Of a stretch of DNA of 64,000 nucleotides, positions 23,945 to 32,820 are shown one piece after another. The stretch comes from CAVQBJ01 sp963819075 (GTDB lineage Bacteria; Actinomycetota; Thermoleophilia; Solirubrobacterales; Solirubrobacteraceae), in NCBI GenBank assembly GCA_963819075.1, contig CAWFUP010000008.1:186001-250000 (forward strand), read 5' to 3'. The position numbers and the translations under genes are program-made. The notes under the pieces are model-generated. The model was not told the origin of the DNA. It saw nothing but the letters and a program-made list of their open reading frames with translations, and did not search any database. How positions within the stretch are numbered: position 1 is the first letter of the stretch; each line of letters starts with the position of its first letter.

Positions 23945-25768
23945 ATGAGTACCTTCTACCGACTCCTCGGCTTTCTGCGCCCCTACCGGCGGGCGATGAC
24001 CTGGTCATGGGTGTTCTCGGCCATCGCGATGGTGATGACGGTGGTCGTCCCCTACCTGACCGGTCAGGCCGTCGAGGCCGTGCAGAATGGCGCGAACGAT
24101 CGCTCGGCCCACCGGCTCGCGCTCAGCGCGCACGAGCGCCACACCCTCACGATCGTCGCCGTGCTCATCCTGGCGGCCGTGCTGCTGCGCTGGGCGCTCA
24201 CCGTCGCCCGGCGCATGATCGCCGGGCGCGTCTCGCTCGGCATCGAGTACGACCTGCGCGAGAAGCTCTACGGCCACCTGCAGAAGCTCGAGCTCGGCTT
24301 CTTCGATCACCAGCAGACGGGCCAGCTCATGTCGCGCGCGACGGTCGACCTCTCGCAGGTTCGGTTCTTCCTCGGCTACGGGCTCATCTTCATCCTCCAG
24401 TCCGCGCTCACGATCCTCCTGGCCGGCGTGGCGATGATCCTCATCAACCCCGGGCTCGGCTTGATCGCGCTCATCCCGGTCCCGTTCGTCGTCGTCATCT
24501 CCCAGCGCTACGGGCGCCTCGCGCGTCCCGCGGTCCAGGAGGTCCAGCAGCGCATCGCCGAGCTAACCGCGGACGCCGAGGAGAACATCTCGGGCGTACG
24601 CGTCGTGAAGTCCTTCGCCCGCGAGGACCGCCAGCTGCAGCGCTTCGAAGGCAGCGTCGGGCGCGTGTTCGATCAATCGATGGTGGCAACGCGACTGGAG
24701 GCCACCTTCAACCCCATCATCGCCTTCCTCCCCCAGCTCGGCCTGGCCGCGGTCATCTTCCTCGGCGGCCTGAGCGTCATCCACGCGCATCTCAGCCTCG
24801 GGCAGTTCACCGCGTTCTACTTCTACGTGGCCATGCTCATCGGGCCGATGCGCTCGCTTGGCGTGACGCTCGGGCTCGCGCAGCGCGCGACGGCCTCGGG
24901 CGCGCGCATCTTCCAGGTGCTCGACCGGGAGCCACGCATCGTTGCGCCGCCCGGAGCGCCGCCGCTTCCGCCGGGCAACGGCCACGTGCAGCTGCACGGC
25001 GTGACCCTCAGCTACGCCGGACCCGACGACGCCCCGGGCCGGCCCGTGCTGCACGACGTCGACCTCGACGTCCCCGCCGGTCGCACGGTGGCGATCGTCG
25101 GGCCGACCGGCTCGGGCAAGACGAGCCTCGTCTCGCTGCTCTCGCGCCTGTACGACCCGGCGGCCGGACGAGTCCTCATCGACGGCGCCGACGTCCGGCG
25201 CGTCGACCTGCGCTCGCTGCGCCAGGCCATCGCCGTGGTCAGCGACGACCCATTCCTGTTCTCCACGACGGTCCGCGAGAACATCGCCTACGCGCGCCCC
25301 GACGCCACCGACGACGAGATCGCCGAGGCAGCGGCGCGAGCCCAGGCGAGCGACTTCATCGAGCGCCTGCCCCGCGGCTATGACACGCTCGTCGGCGAGC
25401 GCGGCCTGAGCCTCTCCGGCGGCCAGCGCCAGCGCCTGGCGATCGCCCGCGCGCTGCTCGCCGATCCCCGGGTGCTCATCCTCGACGACGCCACCTCCTC
25501 GGTCGACGCGTCGACCGAGCGCCAGATCAAGGCGGCGCTACGCGAGGCGATGCGCGGACGGACGACGTTCGTCATCGCCCACCGGTTGTCGACGATCGCG
25601 CTCGCCGACGACATCGTCGTTATGGAGGGCGGTCGCATCGCGGCCGAGGGCGACCACGAGACGTTGCTCGCGGAGTCCGACCTGTACCGGGAGATCGTGG
25701 AAAAGGGCCTCCCCGACCAGGTGTTCCTCACCCGCAAGCCGCTCGAACGAGAGGTCAGTGGCCTGTGA
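23945..25768 (+). CDS. ABC exporter half-transporter, subunit 1
   Basis: A 607-residue half-transporter with six membrane helices (about 1-320) and an ATPase domain. Walker A is GPTGSGKTS, the signature is LSGGQRQRLAIARA and Walker B is VLILDDATSSVD. The residue after the Walker B aspartate is Asp instead of the catalytic Glu, marking a degenerate ATP site as seen in heterodimeric exporters. The ATG at 23945 starts the first amphipathic segment (STFYRLLGFLRPYRRAM). The stop overlaps the GTG of subunit 2. Its substrate, perhaps a drug or lipid, is not readable. A GATAAT near 23925-23930 may be a -10 element only about 15 bases from the start codon. Confidence 0.93.
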   Translation: MSTFYRLLGFLRPYRRAMTWSWVFSAIAMVMTVVVPYLTGQAVEAVQNGANDRSAHRLALSAHERHTLTIVAVLILAAVLLRWALTVARRMIAGRVSLGIEYDLREKLYGHLQKLELGFFDHQQTGQLMSRATVDLSQVRFFLGYGLIFILQSALTILLAGVAMILINPGLGLIALIPVPFVVVISQRYGRLARPAVQEVQQRIAELTADAEENISGVRVVKSFAREDRQLQRFEGSVGRVFDQSMVATRLEATFNPIIAFLPQLGLAAVIFLGGLSVIHAHLSLGQFTAFYFYVAMLIGPMRSLGVTLGLAQRATASGARIFQVLDREPRIVAPPGAPPLPPGNGHVQLHGVTLSYAGPDDAPGRPVLHDVDLDVPAGRTVAIVGPTGSGKTSLVSLLSRLYDPAAGRVLIDGADVRRVDLRSLRQAIAVVSDDPFLFSTTVRENIAYARPDATDDEIAEAAARAQASDFIERLPRGYDTLVGERGLSLSGGQRQRLAIARALLADPRVLILDDATSSVDASTERQIKAALREAMRGRTTFVIAHRLSTIALADDIVVMEGGRIAAEGDHETLLAESDLYREIVEKGLPDQVFLTRKPLEREVSGL

Positions 25769-27624
25769 GCCAGCGCACCGGCGGACGTGGCAGCGGCGGC
25801 GGTCTCGGTCCGGGAGCTCGTCGCGGCGGAGGCTGGACGGGCGAGCGCGCGAGCCGCGAGTCGCGCGGGCGCAACCTGCGCGGACTGCTCGGGCTCCTGC
25901 GGCCGTATCGTCGCCGCAGCGCCCTCATGCTCGTCGCCCTGTTGCTCGGAACGGCCGCGACGCTCGCACCGCCGCTGCTTGCCAAGGCGGCGATCGACCA
26001 GGGGATCGCGAAGCACAGCGTGCGGATCCTCGCGATCATCATGGTCGCCTACCTCGTGGCGGCGGTCGTGCTGTGGGCGATGACCTACGTTCAGACCTAC
26101 CTCGTCGGCTGGGTCGGCCAGCGCGCGCTCGCCGACCTGCGCATCCGGATCTTCCGCCACCTGCAGTCGCTGCCGATCGGCTTCTATGAGAGCCGCCCGG
26201 CCGGCGTGCTCATCTCGCGCATGACAAACGACGTCGAGGCGCTCGACCAGCTCGTGACCGACAGCGTCGTGACGCTGTTCCAGTCCACGCTGACGCTCAT
26301 CGGCACGATCGTCATCCTCTGCCTGCTCGATTGGCGACTGGCGCTCGTCTCGTTCCTCGTGTTCCCGATCGTCGCGGCCATGAGCCTCGCGTTCCGGATC
26401 GCCTCGGCCGGCGCGTTTCGCCGCACCCGCGAGACGATCGGGACGATCACCGCGTATCTGCAGGAGTCGATGTCGGGTGTCCGCGTCGTGCGCAACTTCG
26501 GACAGGAGGGTATGCACGAGCGCACCTTCGCCGGACTCAACGCCGACAACCGCGACGCCAACATGACGACCGTGCGGCTCAACGCCGCCTATTTTCCCGC
26601 CGTCGAGCTGCTCTCGGGCATCGCGATCGCGGTCATCGCGCTGTACGGCGGCACGCAGGCGATCAACGGCTACGCGACGGCGGGCACGATCGTCGCGTTC
26701 GTGGCCGCCCTGTCGAACCTCTCAGATCCGATCACCCAGCTGTCGAACCTATACAGCACCTACCAGTCGGGGATGGCCGCGCTCGAGAAGATCTTCGACC
26801 TGCTCGCCGTACAGTCGGACCTCCCCGAGCCCGATCACCCGGTGCGCCTGCCGCGCCTGCGTGGAGAGATCGAGTTCGACGACGTCACGTTCGTTTACCG
26901 ACGGCGAGGGCGTGCCGGCAGCAACGGCGACGAGGTTCGCGCGCTCGACCACGTGCAACTGCACGTCCCTCCCGGCCAGACGCTCGCACTCGTCGGGGCG
27001 ACCGGCGCCGGCAAGTCGACGATGGCCAAGCTCGTCGCGCGCTTCTACGATCCGACCGTGGGCCGCGTGCTCGTCGACGGGCACGACCTGCGAGACGTGA
27101 GCAGCGACTCGCTGCGCTCGCAGATGGGCATCGTGCCGCAGGAGGCGTTCCTGTTCTCGGGGACGATCGGAGAGAACATCGCCTTCGGACGCCCGGACGC
27201 GAGCACGGAGGACGTGCGGGCGGCGGCGCGGGCCGTCGGTGCCGACGAGTTCATCTCGGCGCTCGAGCACGGGTACGACACCGAGGTCGGCGAGCGCGGC
27301 GTTCAGCTGTCCGCCGGGCAGCGCCAGCTCGTCGCGTTCGCACGAGCGCTCGTCGCCGACCCCCGGATCCTCGTGCTCGACGAGGCGACGTCCAACGTGG
27401 ACCTGCATACCGAGGGGCACATCGAGGAAGGCCTGCGCCGGCTCCTGGCCGGGCGCACCTCGATCGTCATCGCCCACCGCCTGTCGACGATCCGGCGCGC
27501 CGGGCGCATCGTCGTGCTCGAGCATGGGCGCATCGTCGAACAGGGCACCCATGACGAGCTGATCGCTCAGGGCGGCCGCTACCACCGCCTGTACCGCGAC
27601 TGGGTCGACCAGGCGGCCGCGTAG
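25765..27624 (+). CDS. ABC exporter half-transporter, subunit 2
   Basis: A 619-residue half-transporter with a basic, Gly/Arg-rich N-terminus of about 45 residues, six membrane helices and an ATPase domain. Walker A is GATGAGKST, the signature reads QLSAGQRQL, Walker B with the catalytic glutamate is ILVLDEATSNVD, and the switch histidine is in VIAHRLST. It pairs with the preceding gene: subunit 1 lacks the catalytic Glu but has LSGGQ, while subunit 2 has the Glu but LSAGQ. Together they form one consensus and one degenerate ATP site. The GTG start overlaps the upstream stop by four bases. The tRNA-Gln gene follows on the other strand. Confidence 0.93.
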   Translation: MSQRTGGRGSGGGLGPGARRGGGWTGERASRESRGRNLRGLLGLLRPYRRRSALMLVALLLGTAATLAPPLLAKAAIDQGIAKHSVRILAIIMVAYLVAAVVLWAMTYVQTYLVGWVGQRALADLRIRIFRHLQSLPIGFYESRPAGVLISRMTNDVEALDQLVTDSVVTLFQSTLTLIGTIVILCLLDWRLALVSFLVFPIVAAMSLAFRIASAGAFRRTRETIGTITAYLQESMSGVRVVRNFGQEGMHERTFAGLNADNRDANMTTVRLNAAYFPAVELLSGIAIAVIALYGGTQAINGYATAGTIVAFVAALSNLSDPITQLSNLYSTYQSGMAALEKIFDLLAVQSDLPEPDHPVRLPRLRGEIEFDDVTFVYRRRGRAGSNGDEVRALDHVQLHVPPGQTLALVGATGAGKSTMAKLVARFYDPTVGRVLVDGHDLRDVSSDSLRSQMGIVPQEAFLFSGTIGENIAFGRPDASTEDVRAAARAVGADEFISALEHGYDTEVGERGVQLSAGQRQLVAFARALVADPRILVLDEATSNVDLHTEGHIEEGLRRLLAGRTSIVIAHRLSTIRRAGRIVVLEHGRIVEQGTHDELIAQGGRYHRLYRDWVDQAAA

Positions 27625-27627
27625 GAG

Positions 27628-27699
27628 CTCCGGGACAGGGACTCGAACCCCAAATTCGACATCCAGAGTGTCGCGTGTTGCCAATTACACCATCCCGGA
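27628..27699 (-). tRNA. tRNA-Gln (anticodon CUG)
   Basis: Read on the minus strand, acceptor arms TCCGGGA (27699-27693) and TCCCGGA (27635-27629) pair perfectly. The anticodon loop is CTCTGGA, giving anticodon CTG for CAG codons, and the T arm contains GGTTCGAGTCC. The discriminator base is G, as usual for tRNA-Gln. The 3' CCA is not encoded. It lies four bases after the stop of the convergent ABC transporter gene. Confidence 0.93.
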
Positions 27700-27742
27700 A
27701 GGGACGGATAAGGATAGTCCAGGCGGCGGCTCGCGGCCGGCG

Positions 27743-29179
27743 CTAGAAGTCTGACTCGCGCGGAGGCCCGGCCTTCGTCGCCACCGAGGAGGCCTGCTTG
27801 CTCGGCGTCTGCCCGCCCATGGCGGACGTGACCGGGACGGGCGGCGGCGCGCTCGGCGCCGGAGGCGGGGGCGGAGCGACCGGCGCCGGCGGCGCACTCG
27901 GCGGCGGGGTCGGGGCCGGGTTCGCCGGCGGCGAGGCGGCCGGCGGGGGCGAGCTTGCGGCCGGCGGGGGCGAGCTTGCGGCCGGCGGGGGCGAGCTTGC
28001 GGCCGGCGGGGGCGAGCTTGCGGCCGGCGGGGGCGAGCTTGCGGCCGGCGGAGCGGGCGCGGGCGGCGCGGCGGCAGGCGCGGGCGGCGCGGCGGCAGGC
28101 GCAGGCGCCGGTGTCGGGGGGGCAGGCGCTCGAGGTGCCGGCGACGACGACGCGACGGCCGGGCGCGCAGCCGTCGCCACGGCGGCGGCGAGGTGCGGGG
28201 CCGACTGGGGGGCGCGACCGGTCGTCCAGTCGCGATGGGACCGACCGCCTCCAGCCGGGTCGTTGCCGGAGTCAACGCTCAAGTGATGCGTCCACGGCGG
28301 CCTAAAGGATGAAGTTGAGGTCGAGGTTGAGGTCACCGACGAAGTCCGCGAGGAGGTGGTCGACTGGCTGCTCGACCGAGTCGTCGTCGAGGTCTGCGGC
28401 GAGGTCGACGAGCTCTCGGTCGTCCGTGTCGTGGAGGAGGTCTCGGTCGCGGAGGACGTCTCGGTCGTGGTGGTCGAGGAGGTGCGCGTCGCCGAGGTGG
28501 TGACCGTCTTGCTCGTGGTCGTCGTCGTGCCCTTCGAGGCGACCGGGATCGGGCCGCCCGTGGAGCCCGGGGGCCCCGTCGTCGACACCGGGGGCGGCGA
28601 CGAGCTCTGCGGCGTCGTGCCGGCCGTCCCGGTCGAGTCGCTCGGGCTCGTCGTGGGCGCCGTCGAGGCCGCCGTCACGGGGGTCCCCTGACTCCCGCTC
28701 GCAGGCGTAGACGGCGCCGGGGCGGCCGGCGCAACGGTCGTGGGGGTCGAGGAGACGGGGAGCGAGGGCAGCGATGTGGGCGCGGGCTGCGCAGGCGCCG
28801 GGCTCGGGGGACCGGCGACCGGTCCGTTGCCCGCGGTGGGTGCGGGCGCGGCCGTCGGCGTCGACGCGGCCGGGGTGACGCTCGTGCCACCGCTCAGCGC
28901 GCTCGTCAGCGGCACCGCGGTGCCGGCCGAGCTTGCCGGGCGGCTCGGTACGCCGACGGGCGGCACCTCACCGTGGCTCCGGGCCGAATCGGGGGCCGCG
29001 GCGGCCACGAGAGCCCGCCCTGACACGGTGATGCTGCGATCGCGGGCGCTGCCAAGCAACGGCCAGTTGACCCCGGCGAGATGGTTTCCGAGGGTCGCCA
29101 CCGCGACGATCGACGCGAGCGAGGCGATGAGCACGGGTACGGCGAAGATCACACGCCGGAGGGACACGTGGTTCAGCAT
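27743..29179 (-). CDS. Exported Pro/Ser/Thr-rich protein with PPPAASS repeats
   Basis: A 478-residue low-complexity protein. The N-terminus has one hydrophobic segment (VIFAVPVLIASLASIVAVAT, about 10-29) that could be a signal peptide or membrane anchor. The rest is Ala/Pro/Ser/Thr-rich: a Ser/Thr tract (about 215-290) followed by a proline-rich region containing five perfect copies of a seven-residue ASSPPPA unit, encoded by a 21-base DNA repeat at 27936-28040. No catalytic domain is visible. Such stretches usually cross or decorate the cell wall and may be glycosylated. No clear ribosome site precedes the ATG; a hairpin (29190-29207) lies just upstream. Opposite-strand frames here are shadows. 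Confidence 0.7.
   Translation of the reverse strand: MLNHVSLRRVIFAVPVLIASLASIVAVATLGNHLAGVNWPLLGSARDRSITVSGRALVAAAAPDSARSHGEVPPVGVPSRPASSAGTAVPLTSALSGGTSVTPAASTPTAAPAPTAGNGPVAGPPSPAPAQPAPTSLPSLPVSSTPTTVAPAAPAPSTPASGSQGTPVTAASTAPTTSPSDSTGTAGTTPQSSSPPPVSTTGPPGSTGGPIPVASKGTTTTTSKTVTTSATRTSSTTTTETSSATETSSTTRTTESSSTSPQTSTTTRSSSQSTTSSRTSSVTSTSTSTSSFRPPWTHHLSVDSGNDPAGGGRSHRDWTTGRAPQSAPHLAAAVATAARPAVASSSPAPRAPAPPTPAPAPAAAPPAPAAAPPAPAPPAASSPPPAASSPPPAASSPPPAASSPPPAASSPPPAASPPANPAPTPPPSAPPAPVAPPPPPAPSAPPPVPVTSAMGGQTPSKQASSVATKAGPPRESDF
27936..28051. repeat. 21-base tandem repeat, five perfect copies
   Basis: The unit GCGGCCGGCGGGGGCGAGCT plus a final T repeats at 27936, 27957, 27978, 27999 and 28020, with a partial sixth copy to 28051. 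A degenerate pair of 21-base units with GCGGCGCGGCGGCAGG follows near 28060-28100. The repeat is in frame with the Pro-rich protein, so copy-number change would add or remove seven residues without a frameshift. Confidence 0.9.
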
Positions 29180-29189
29180 CGGCAGATAC

Positions 29190-29207
29190 GGGCTTCAACA
29201 CAAGCCC
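29190..29207. other. Small hairpin before the Pro-rich gene
   Basis: GGGCTT (29190-29195) and AAGCCC (29202-29207) form a perfect six-base stem with a six-base loop, ending about ten bases ahead of the ATG of the minus-strand Pro/Ser/Thr-rich gene. It may influence translation start; chance occurrence is possible. Confidence 0.3.
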
Positions 29208-29341
29208 CCTCAATCATTCGTTGACGCAAATCCTGCAAAAAGCCGTACATCCGTCGAGGGCCAGACCGCCAATTCGTCCAGGCCGCAGCCCGGAGATTCG
29301 TCCACGCCGCCGAAACGCGCCGTTTGCACCGGCGCGGCAGG

Positions 29342-30019
29342 CTAGCCGCTGGCCCGATGCGCCGGTGCCGCGAAGGAGGTGGTTATCGATTCCTCGAGCC
29401 CCGGATCGAGCACGAGGAGTACCTCGTCGCCGCCCTCGATGACCGTATCCGGCTTGGGGACAAAGCCGCCTCCGGCGCGCAGGACCGAGATGATGAGGCT
29501 CCCGTCGGGGAGATCGATGTCGGCGACGCGGCGGCCTGCGACCGGCGAGTCGGCCGGCACTTCGAGCTCGATGATCTCGAGGCGCTCCTCCTCGAGGGCG
29601 AGCAGGTGCACGAGCCCGTAGCGAGGGACCTCGTGCTCGATGAGGCGCAGGATGAGATCGGTGGCCGACACGGCGGGCTGGATGCCGAGCAGCTTGAAGT
29701 GCTGGTAGTTGCGGGGGTTGTTGACGCGGGCGATGATGCGGTCGCAGAGGTACTTCTCCTTGGCCACCTGACAGACGAGCATGTTGTCCTCGTCATCGCC
29801 GGTCACGGCGATGACGAGATCCGCGCGCTGGATCCCGGCGCGCTCGAGCACCCACAGCTCGGTGGCGTCGCCGTACTGGACGGCGTGCTCGAGCTCCTCC
29901 TCGATGACGAGATAGCGGTCCCGGCGCTGCTCGATGAGCGTGACCTCGTGATCCTTGGACATCAGCTCGCGAGCGAGGTTCCAGCCCACCTTGCCGCCGC
30001 CTGCGATGATCACATACAT
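29342..30019 (-). CDS. trkA: TrkA-type potassium uptake regulatory protein
   Basis: A 225-residue RCK protein. The N-terminal Rossmann RCK_N domain starts MYVIIAGGGKVGWNLARELM (1-20), with the NAD-binding GxGxxG-type loop and a conserved acidic residue at the end of strand 2 (TLIEQ). The C-terminal half (about 140-210) is an RCK_C (TrkA_C) ligand-binding domain. Such proteins gate K+ channels or transporters in response to nucleotides. It lies four bases after a second, shorter TrkA-like gene; the pair resembles ceoB/ceoC of Mycobacterium. A permease gene is in the same operon. Confidence 0.92.
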   Translation of the reverse strand: MYVIIAGGGKVGWNLARELMSKDHEVTLIEQRRDRYLVIEEELEHAVQYGDATELWVLERAGIQRADLVIAVTGDDEDNMLVCQVAKEKYLCDRIIARVNNPRNYQHFKLLGIQPAVSATDLILRLIEHEVPRYGLVHLLALEEERLEIIELEVPADSPVAGRRVADIDLPDGSLIISVLRAGGGFVPKPDTVIEGGDEVLLVLDPGLEESITTSFAAPAHRASG

Positions 30020-30023
30020 CGCA

Positions 30024-30452
30024 TCACACCGCGCTCGCGTCGACCGCCTGCGCGAACATCTCGATCGCGTGCTGGGTCGGCGAGATCGTGTGCAGGCCCT
30101 GCTCGCCGTACCAGGCGGCGCGGGCGGGGTCCATCACGCGGGTGAGGACGCGCTCGACCCCGAACTGCTTCTGCGCGATCTGGGCGATGATGAGGTTCGT
30201 GTTGTCGCCGTCGGTCGAGGCGATGAAGACGTCGGCGTGGTCGATGCCGGCCGCGACGAGGGCCTCCAGCTCGAGTGCTGTTCCGACCGTGAACTGGCCG
30301 CCGGCGTCCTCCCAGCTCGTCTGTTGTCCGGCGTCCAGCCGCTCGTGCGACAGCGGGTCCTCGTCGAGGACCGAAACGGTGTAGCCCTTCGCGAGTGCCG
30401 ACTTGGCCACGGCCGAACCAACCCGGCCAGCACCGACGATGAGCACGAACAT
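30024..30452 (-). CDS. TrkA-like RCK_N protein
   Basis: A 142-residue protein with only the RCK_N Rossmann domain: MFVLIVGAGRVGSAVAKSAL at the start, ASTDGDNTNLIIAQIAQ in the middle and IEMFAQAVDA at the end. The absence of a C-terminal RCK_C domain distinguishes it from its neighbour; the two may form a heteromeric gating ring. It begins ten bases after the stop of the APC permease and ends four bases before trkA, so the three are co-transcribed. The function as a K+ transport regulator follows from family and context. Confidence 0.88.
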   Translation of the reverse strand: MFVLIVGAGRVGSAVAKSALAKGYTVSVLDEDPLSHERLDAGQQTSWEDAGGQFTVGTALELEALVAAGIDHADVFIASTDGDNTNLIIAQIAQKQFGVERVLTRVMDPARAAWYGEQGLHTISPTQHAIEMFAQAVDASAV

Positions 30453-30462
30453 GGGCGGCAGC

Positions 30463-32472
30463 TTATTCGATCGCGGCGGCGCTCCGATCGTCCCCGGCCG
30501 GCTCGGCCGCGGGTGGCGCCGTGACGATCACGCGGCAGTCCGCCTTGTTGACGACGTACTTGGTGATGTCCCCGACGTAGTTCTCCAGCGGCCCGCCACG
30601 CCCGCCGAGCCGAGGGCCCCCGCGAATCCGCGACGGCTCCTCCGCGCCGAGCACGATCGCCTCGACGCCGCGACGGCGGGCCTCCTCGACGATCGCCGGT
30701 CCCGCCCGCCGGGCGCGCACCGTGGCCGTTGCCACCTCGACGCCGGTGTACTCCTCCCCCACGACCTTCGCCCGCGCCAGCGCCTGGCGGCCACGCTTCA
30801 GCTGGGCCTCGGGCAGACGCGCATCGATCGGCAGGGACATCGGCACCACGAAGATCCAGACTGCCTCGATCGTCGCGTGGTCGATCGCCGCCGCATCGGT
30901 CTGCTCGCCGGCCACGAGCCGCGCCGCCGTCTGCACGATGTCATCGTCGAGCTCGTTACCCGACAGGGGCACGAGGATCGAGCCATAGTCGTCCTCGATG
31001 TGCGGCTCGGCCCGGAGGACCTGGGCGGGGACGGTCACCCTCCGCAACAGCGACTTGCCCTCAGCGCGCCGGTACGCGATGTACAGCGTCAGACCGGCGA
31101 TCATCCAGGCGAGCCCGACATAGCGCGCCGGCTCGTGCACCACGATGACGGCGAGCCAGCCGAAGCCCGACAGGACGGCGCCGACGACGGCCGGGATCGG
31201 GAGCGCCCCGCCGCGGACGCGGATCGACAGCGGCATCCGGTAGGGGCGGTCCCGCTCGGGCTCGTTGTAGCGCAGGCGCCATACGGAGAGGTGCGCGATC
31301 GTGAACGCCAGCATCGCCCCGAACGCGTAGATCCCCACGAGGAAGTCCAGGTTCTCGGTGGCGGCGAGCGCGGCCGCGACGCACCCGGCGATGACGATCA
31401 GCACGTACGGCGTCGAGCGTGTCGGGTGCAGGCGCCCGAGCGAGGCCGGGATCTGGCGATTGGTCGAGAGCGAGTAGGCCAGTCGCGACAGGCCGAGCAT
31501 CGCCGAGTTGGCCGCCGCGACGAGCGTCACGGCGGCCATCGCGCCGACGACGTAGCGCAGCGTCTCGCGCAGCCAGTGCTGATGGAAGGCCGAGGCGATG
31601 CCGAGCACCGGCGCATCGACGTAGCGCCCGCCAAGCGCGGTCGTGGTCCCATGCACCGGCACGGCGCTGATGGCCACGACGGCAATGCCGACATAGACGA
31701 TCAGCACCGAGCCGGCGGCGCTCGTCACCAGCCGGCGCAGCCCCCGGCGCCCCACGGCGACCTCACCGGCCAGGCCGGCGGCCGATTCCAGGCTCGTGAA
31801 GGCGATCGTGGTGATCGTCAGCGCGAACACGAGGTCGCCCCAGCTCGGGGCCGAGCCGAGATGCACGGTGGCGATGATCGCGTGCGGGCTGAAGAAGACG
31901 TACAGCCCGAGCACGATCAGGAGCAGCTGCAGGGTGAGGTCGCCGATGACGAGCGCGCCGACGCGCCGCGCCCGCCGCGTCGAGAACCCGCGAACGTTGC
32001 TGAGCACGACGTAGCCGATGATCGCGAGCGCGACGACGAGAGACACGCCGCTGCGCCCGAGCGGGTGCCAGAAGACCCGCAGATACTGCGTCGCCGAGTA
32101 CGCGGTGACGGCGATGAGGATGACGTAGTCGAGCAGGATCGCCCAGCCGGCGATGAAGCTGACGAGCTCGTTGAAGGCGTAGCGCGCGAACACGGTCGCG
32201 CCGCCGCGGTCCTGATGCAGCGAGGCGCCTTCGACGTAGGTCATCGTCGTCAGGCCGAACATCGCTGCCGCGATCAGGTAGACGATCGGGGTCAGCCCGA
32301 GGGCGTGGCCGGCGACGACGCCGAGCGAGAAGTACACCGCGCTGGCGATCGACGTCCAGACGATCGAGAACAGCAGCGGCGATCCGATCGTGCGCCGCAG
32401 CTGATCGCGGGAGCGCAGCCTCGGCTCGTGACCGTGATGCGCGTCGCCGAACGCGTGCTCGGCGTCGCTCAC
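30463..32472 (-). CDS. APC-superfamily permease with UspA-like C-terminal domain
   Basis: A 669-residue transporter. About 12 hydrophobic helices occupy residues 30-475, with TYVEGASLHQDRGGATVFAR and FTSLESAAGLAGEVA typical of the APC superfamily. The cytoplasmic C-terminus (about 490-640) has a universal-stress-protein-like fold (GSILVPLSGNELDDDIVQTA, then VEAIVLGAEEPSR). This layout matches KimA-type K+/H+ symporters, and the adjacent TrkA genes support potassium over amino acids; annotation pipelines often call such proteins amino acid permeases. I take the GTG at 32472, which overlaps the upstream small gene's stop (GTGA); an ATG ten codons earlier is possible. Confidence 0.85.
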   Translation of the reverse strand: MSDAEHAFGDAHHGHEPRLRSRDQLRRTIGSPLLFSIVWTSIASAVYFSLGVVAGHALGLTPIVYLIAAAMFGLTTMTYVEGASLHQDRGGATVFARYAFNELVSFIAGWAILLDYVILIAVTAYSATQYLRVFWHPLGRSGVSLVVALAIIGYVVLSNVRGFSTRRARRVGALVIGDLTLQLLLIVLGLYVFFSPHAIIATVHLGSAPSWGDLVFALTITTIAFTSLESAAGLAGEVAVGRRGLRRLVTSAAGSVLIVYVGIAVVAISAVPVHGTTTALGGRYVDAPVLGIASAFHQHWLRETLRYVVGAMAAVTLVAAANSAMLGLSRLAYSLSTNRQIPASLGRLHPTRSTPYVLIVIAGCVAAALAATENLDFLVGIYAFGAMLAFTIAHLSVWRLRYNEPERDRPYRMPLSIRVRGGALPIPAVVGAVLSGFGWLAVIVVHEPARYVGLAWMIAGLTLYIAYRRAEGKSLLRRVTVPAQVLRAEPHIEDDYGSILVPLSGNELDDDIVQTAARLVAGEQTDAAAIDHATIEAVWIFVVPMSLPIDARLPEAQLKRGRQALARAKVVGEEYTGVEVATATVRARRAGPAIVEEARRRGVEAIVLGAEEPSRIRGGPRLGGRGGPLENYVGDITKYVVNKADCRVIVTAPPAAEPAGDDRSAAAIE

Positions 32473-32669
32473 GGCTGCTGACCTCGACGGCGCTCGACCC
32501 ACAGGCGCAGGACGCCGCCGGCGATGAACAGCACCCCGAGCAGCGTCCGGCCGGACACGACCCCGGCGCTCCCGCTCACCGCCTGCACGACGAGCGCGAC
32601 GCCGATGACCGCCATCACGATCGAGAGCGCGATCGTGCCGCCGCGATGCAGCTGTCCAGGAGAGCCCAC
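32469..32669 (-). CDS. Small two-helix membrane protein
   Basis: A 66-residue protein with hydrophobic segments at about 12-32 and 40-56, a positively charged C-terminus (RLWVERRRGQQ) and no known motif. Its stop overlaps the GTG of the APC permease, so it is the first gene of the permease-TrkA operon. It could be an accessory subunit or small regulatory protein of the transporter. That role is inferred from coupling alone. Confidence 0.7.
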   Translation of the reverse strand: MGSPGQLHRGGTIALSIVMAVIGVALVVQAVSGSAGVVSGRTLLGVLFIAGGVLRLWVERRRGQQP

Positions 32670-32820
32670 GCCCCGGAGATTACGGGCTCGGGGGGGTGTG
32701 GGAGCGCCGTGGCCGACGGGTGATCGACATTACCCCGTCCATAGACACAGAAACGTCGATCACCCCCATCGCGCCGGAGACTCGTCCTCAGGTAGAGGTC
32801 GAGACGCTAGCGCCGTGGTC

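Noticed and set aside
27936..28051. CRISPR array
   Set aside because: The 21-base units are directly adjacent without spacers and encode an in-frame peptide repeat.
28356..28691. Val/Glu-rich plus-strand frame inside the Pro-rich gene
   Set aside because: It is the reverse of the Ser/Thr tract; its monotony follows from the opposite strand's low complexity.
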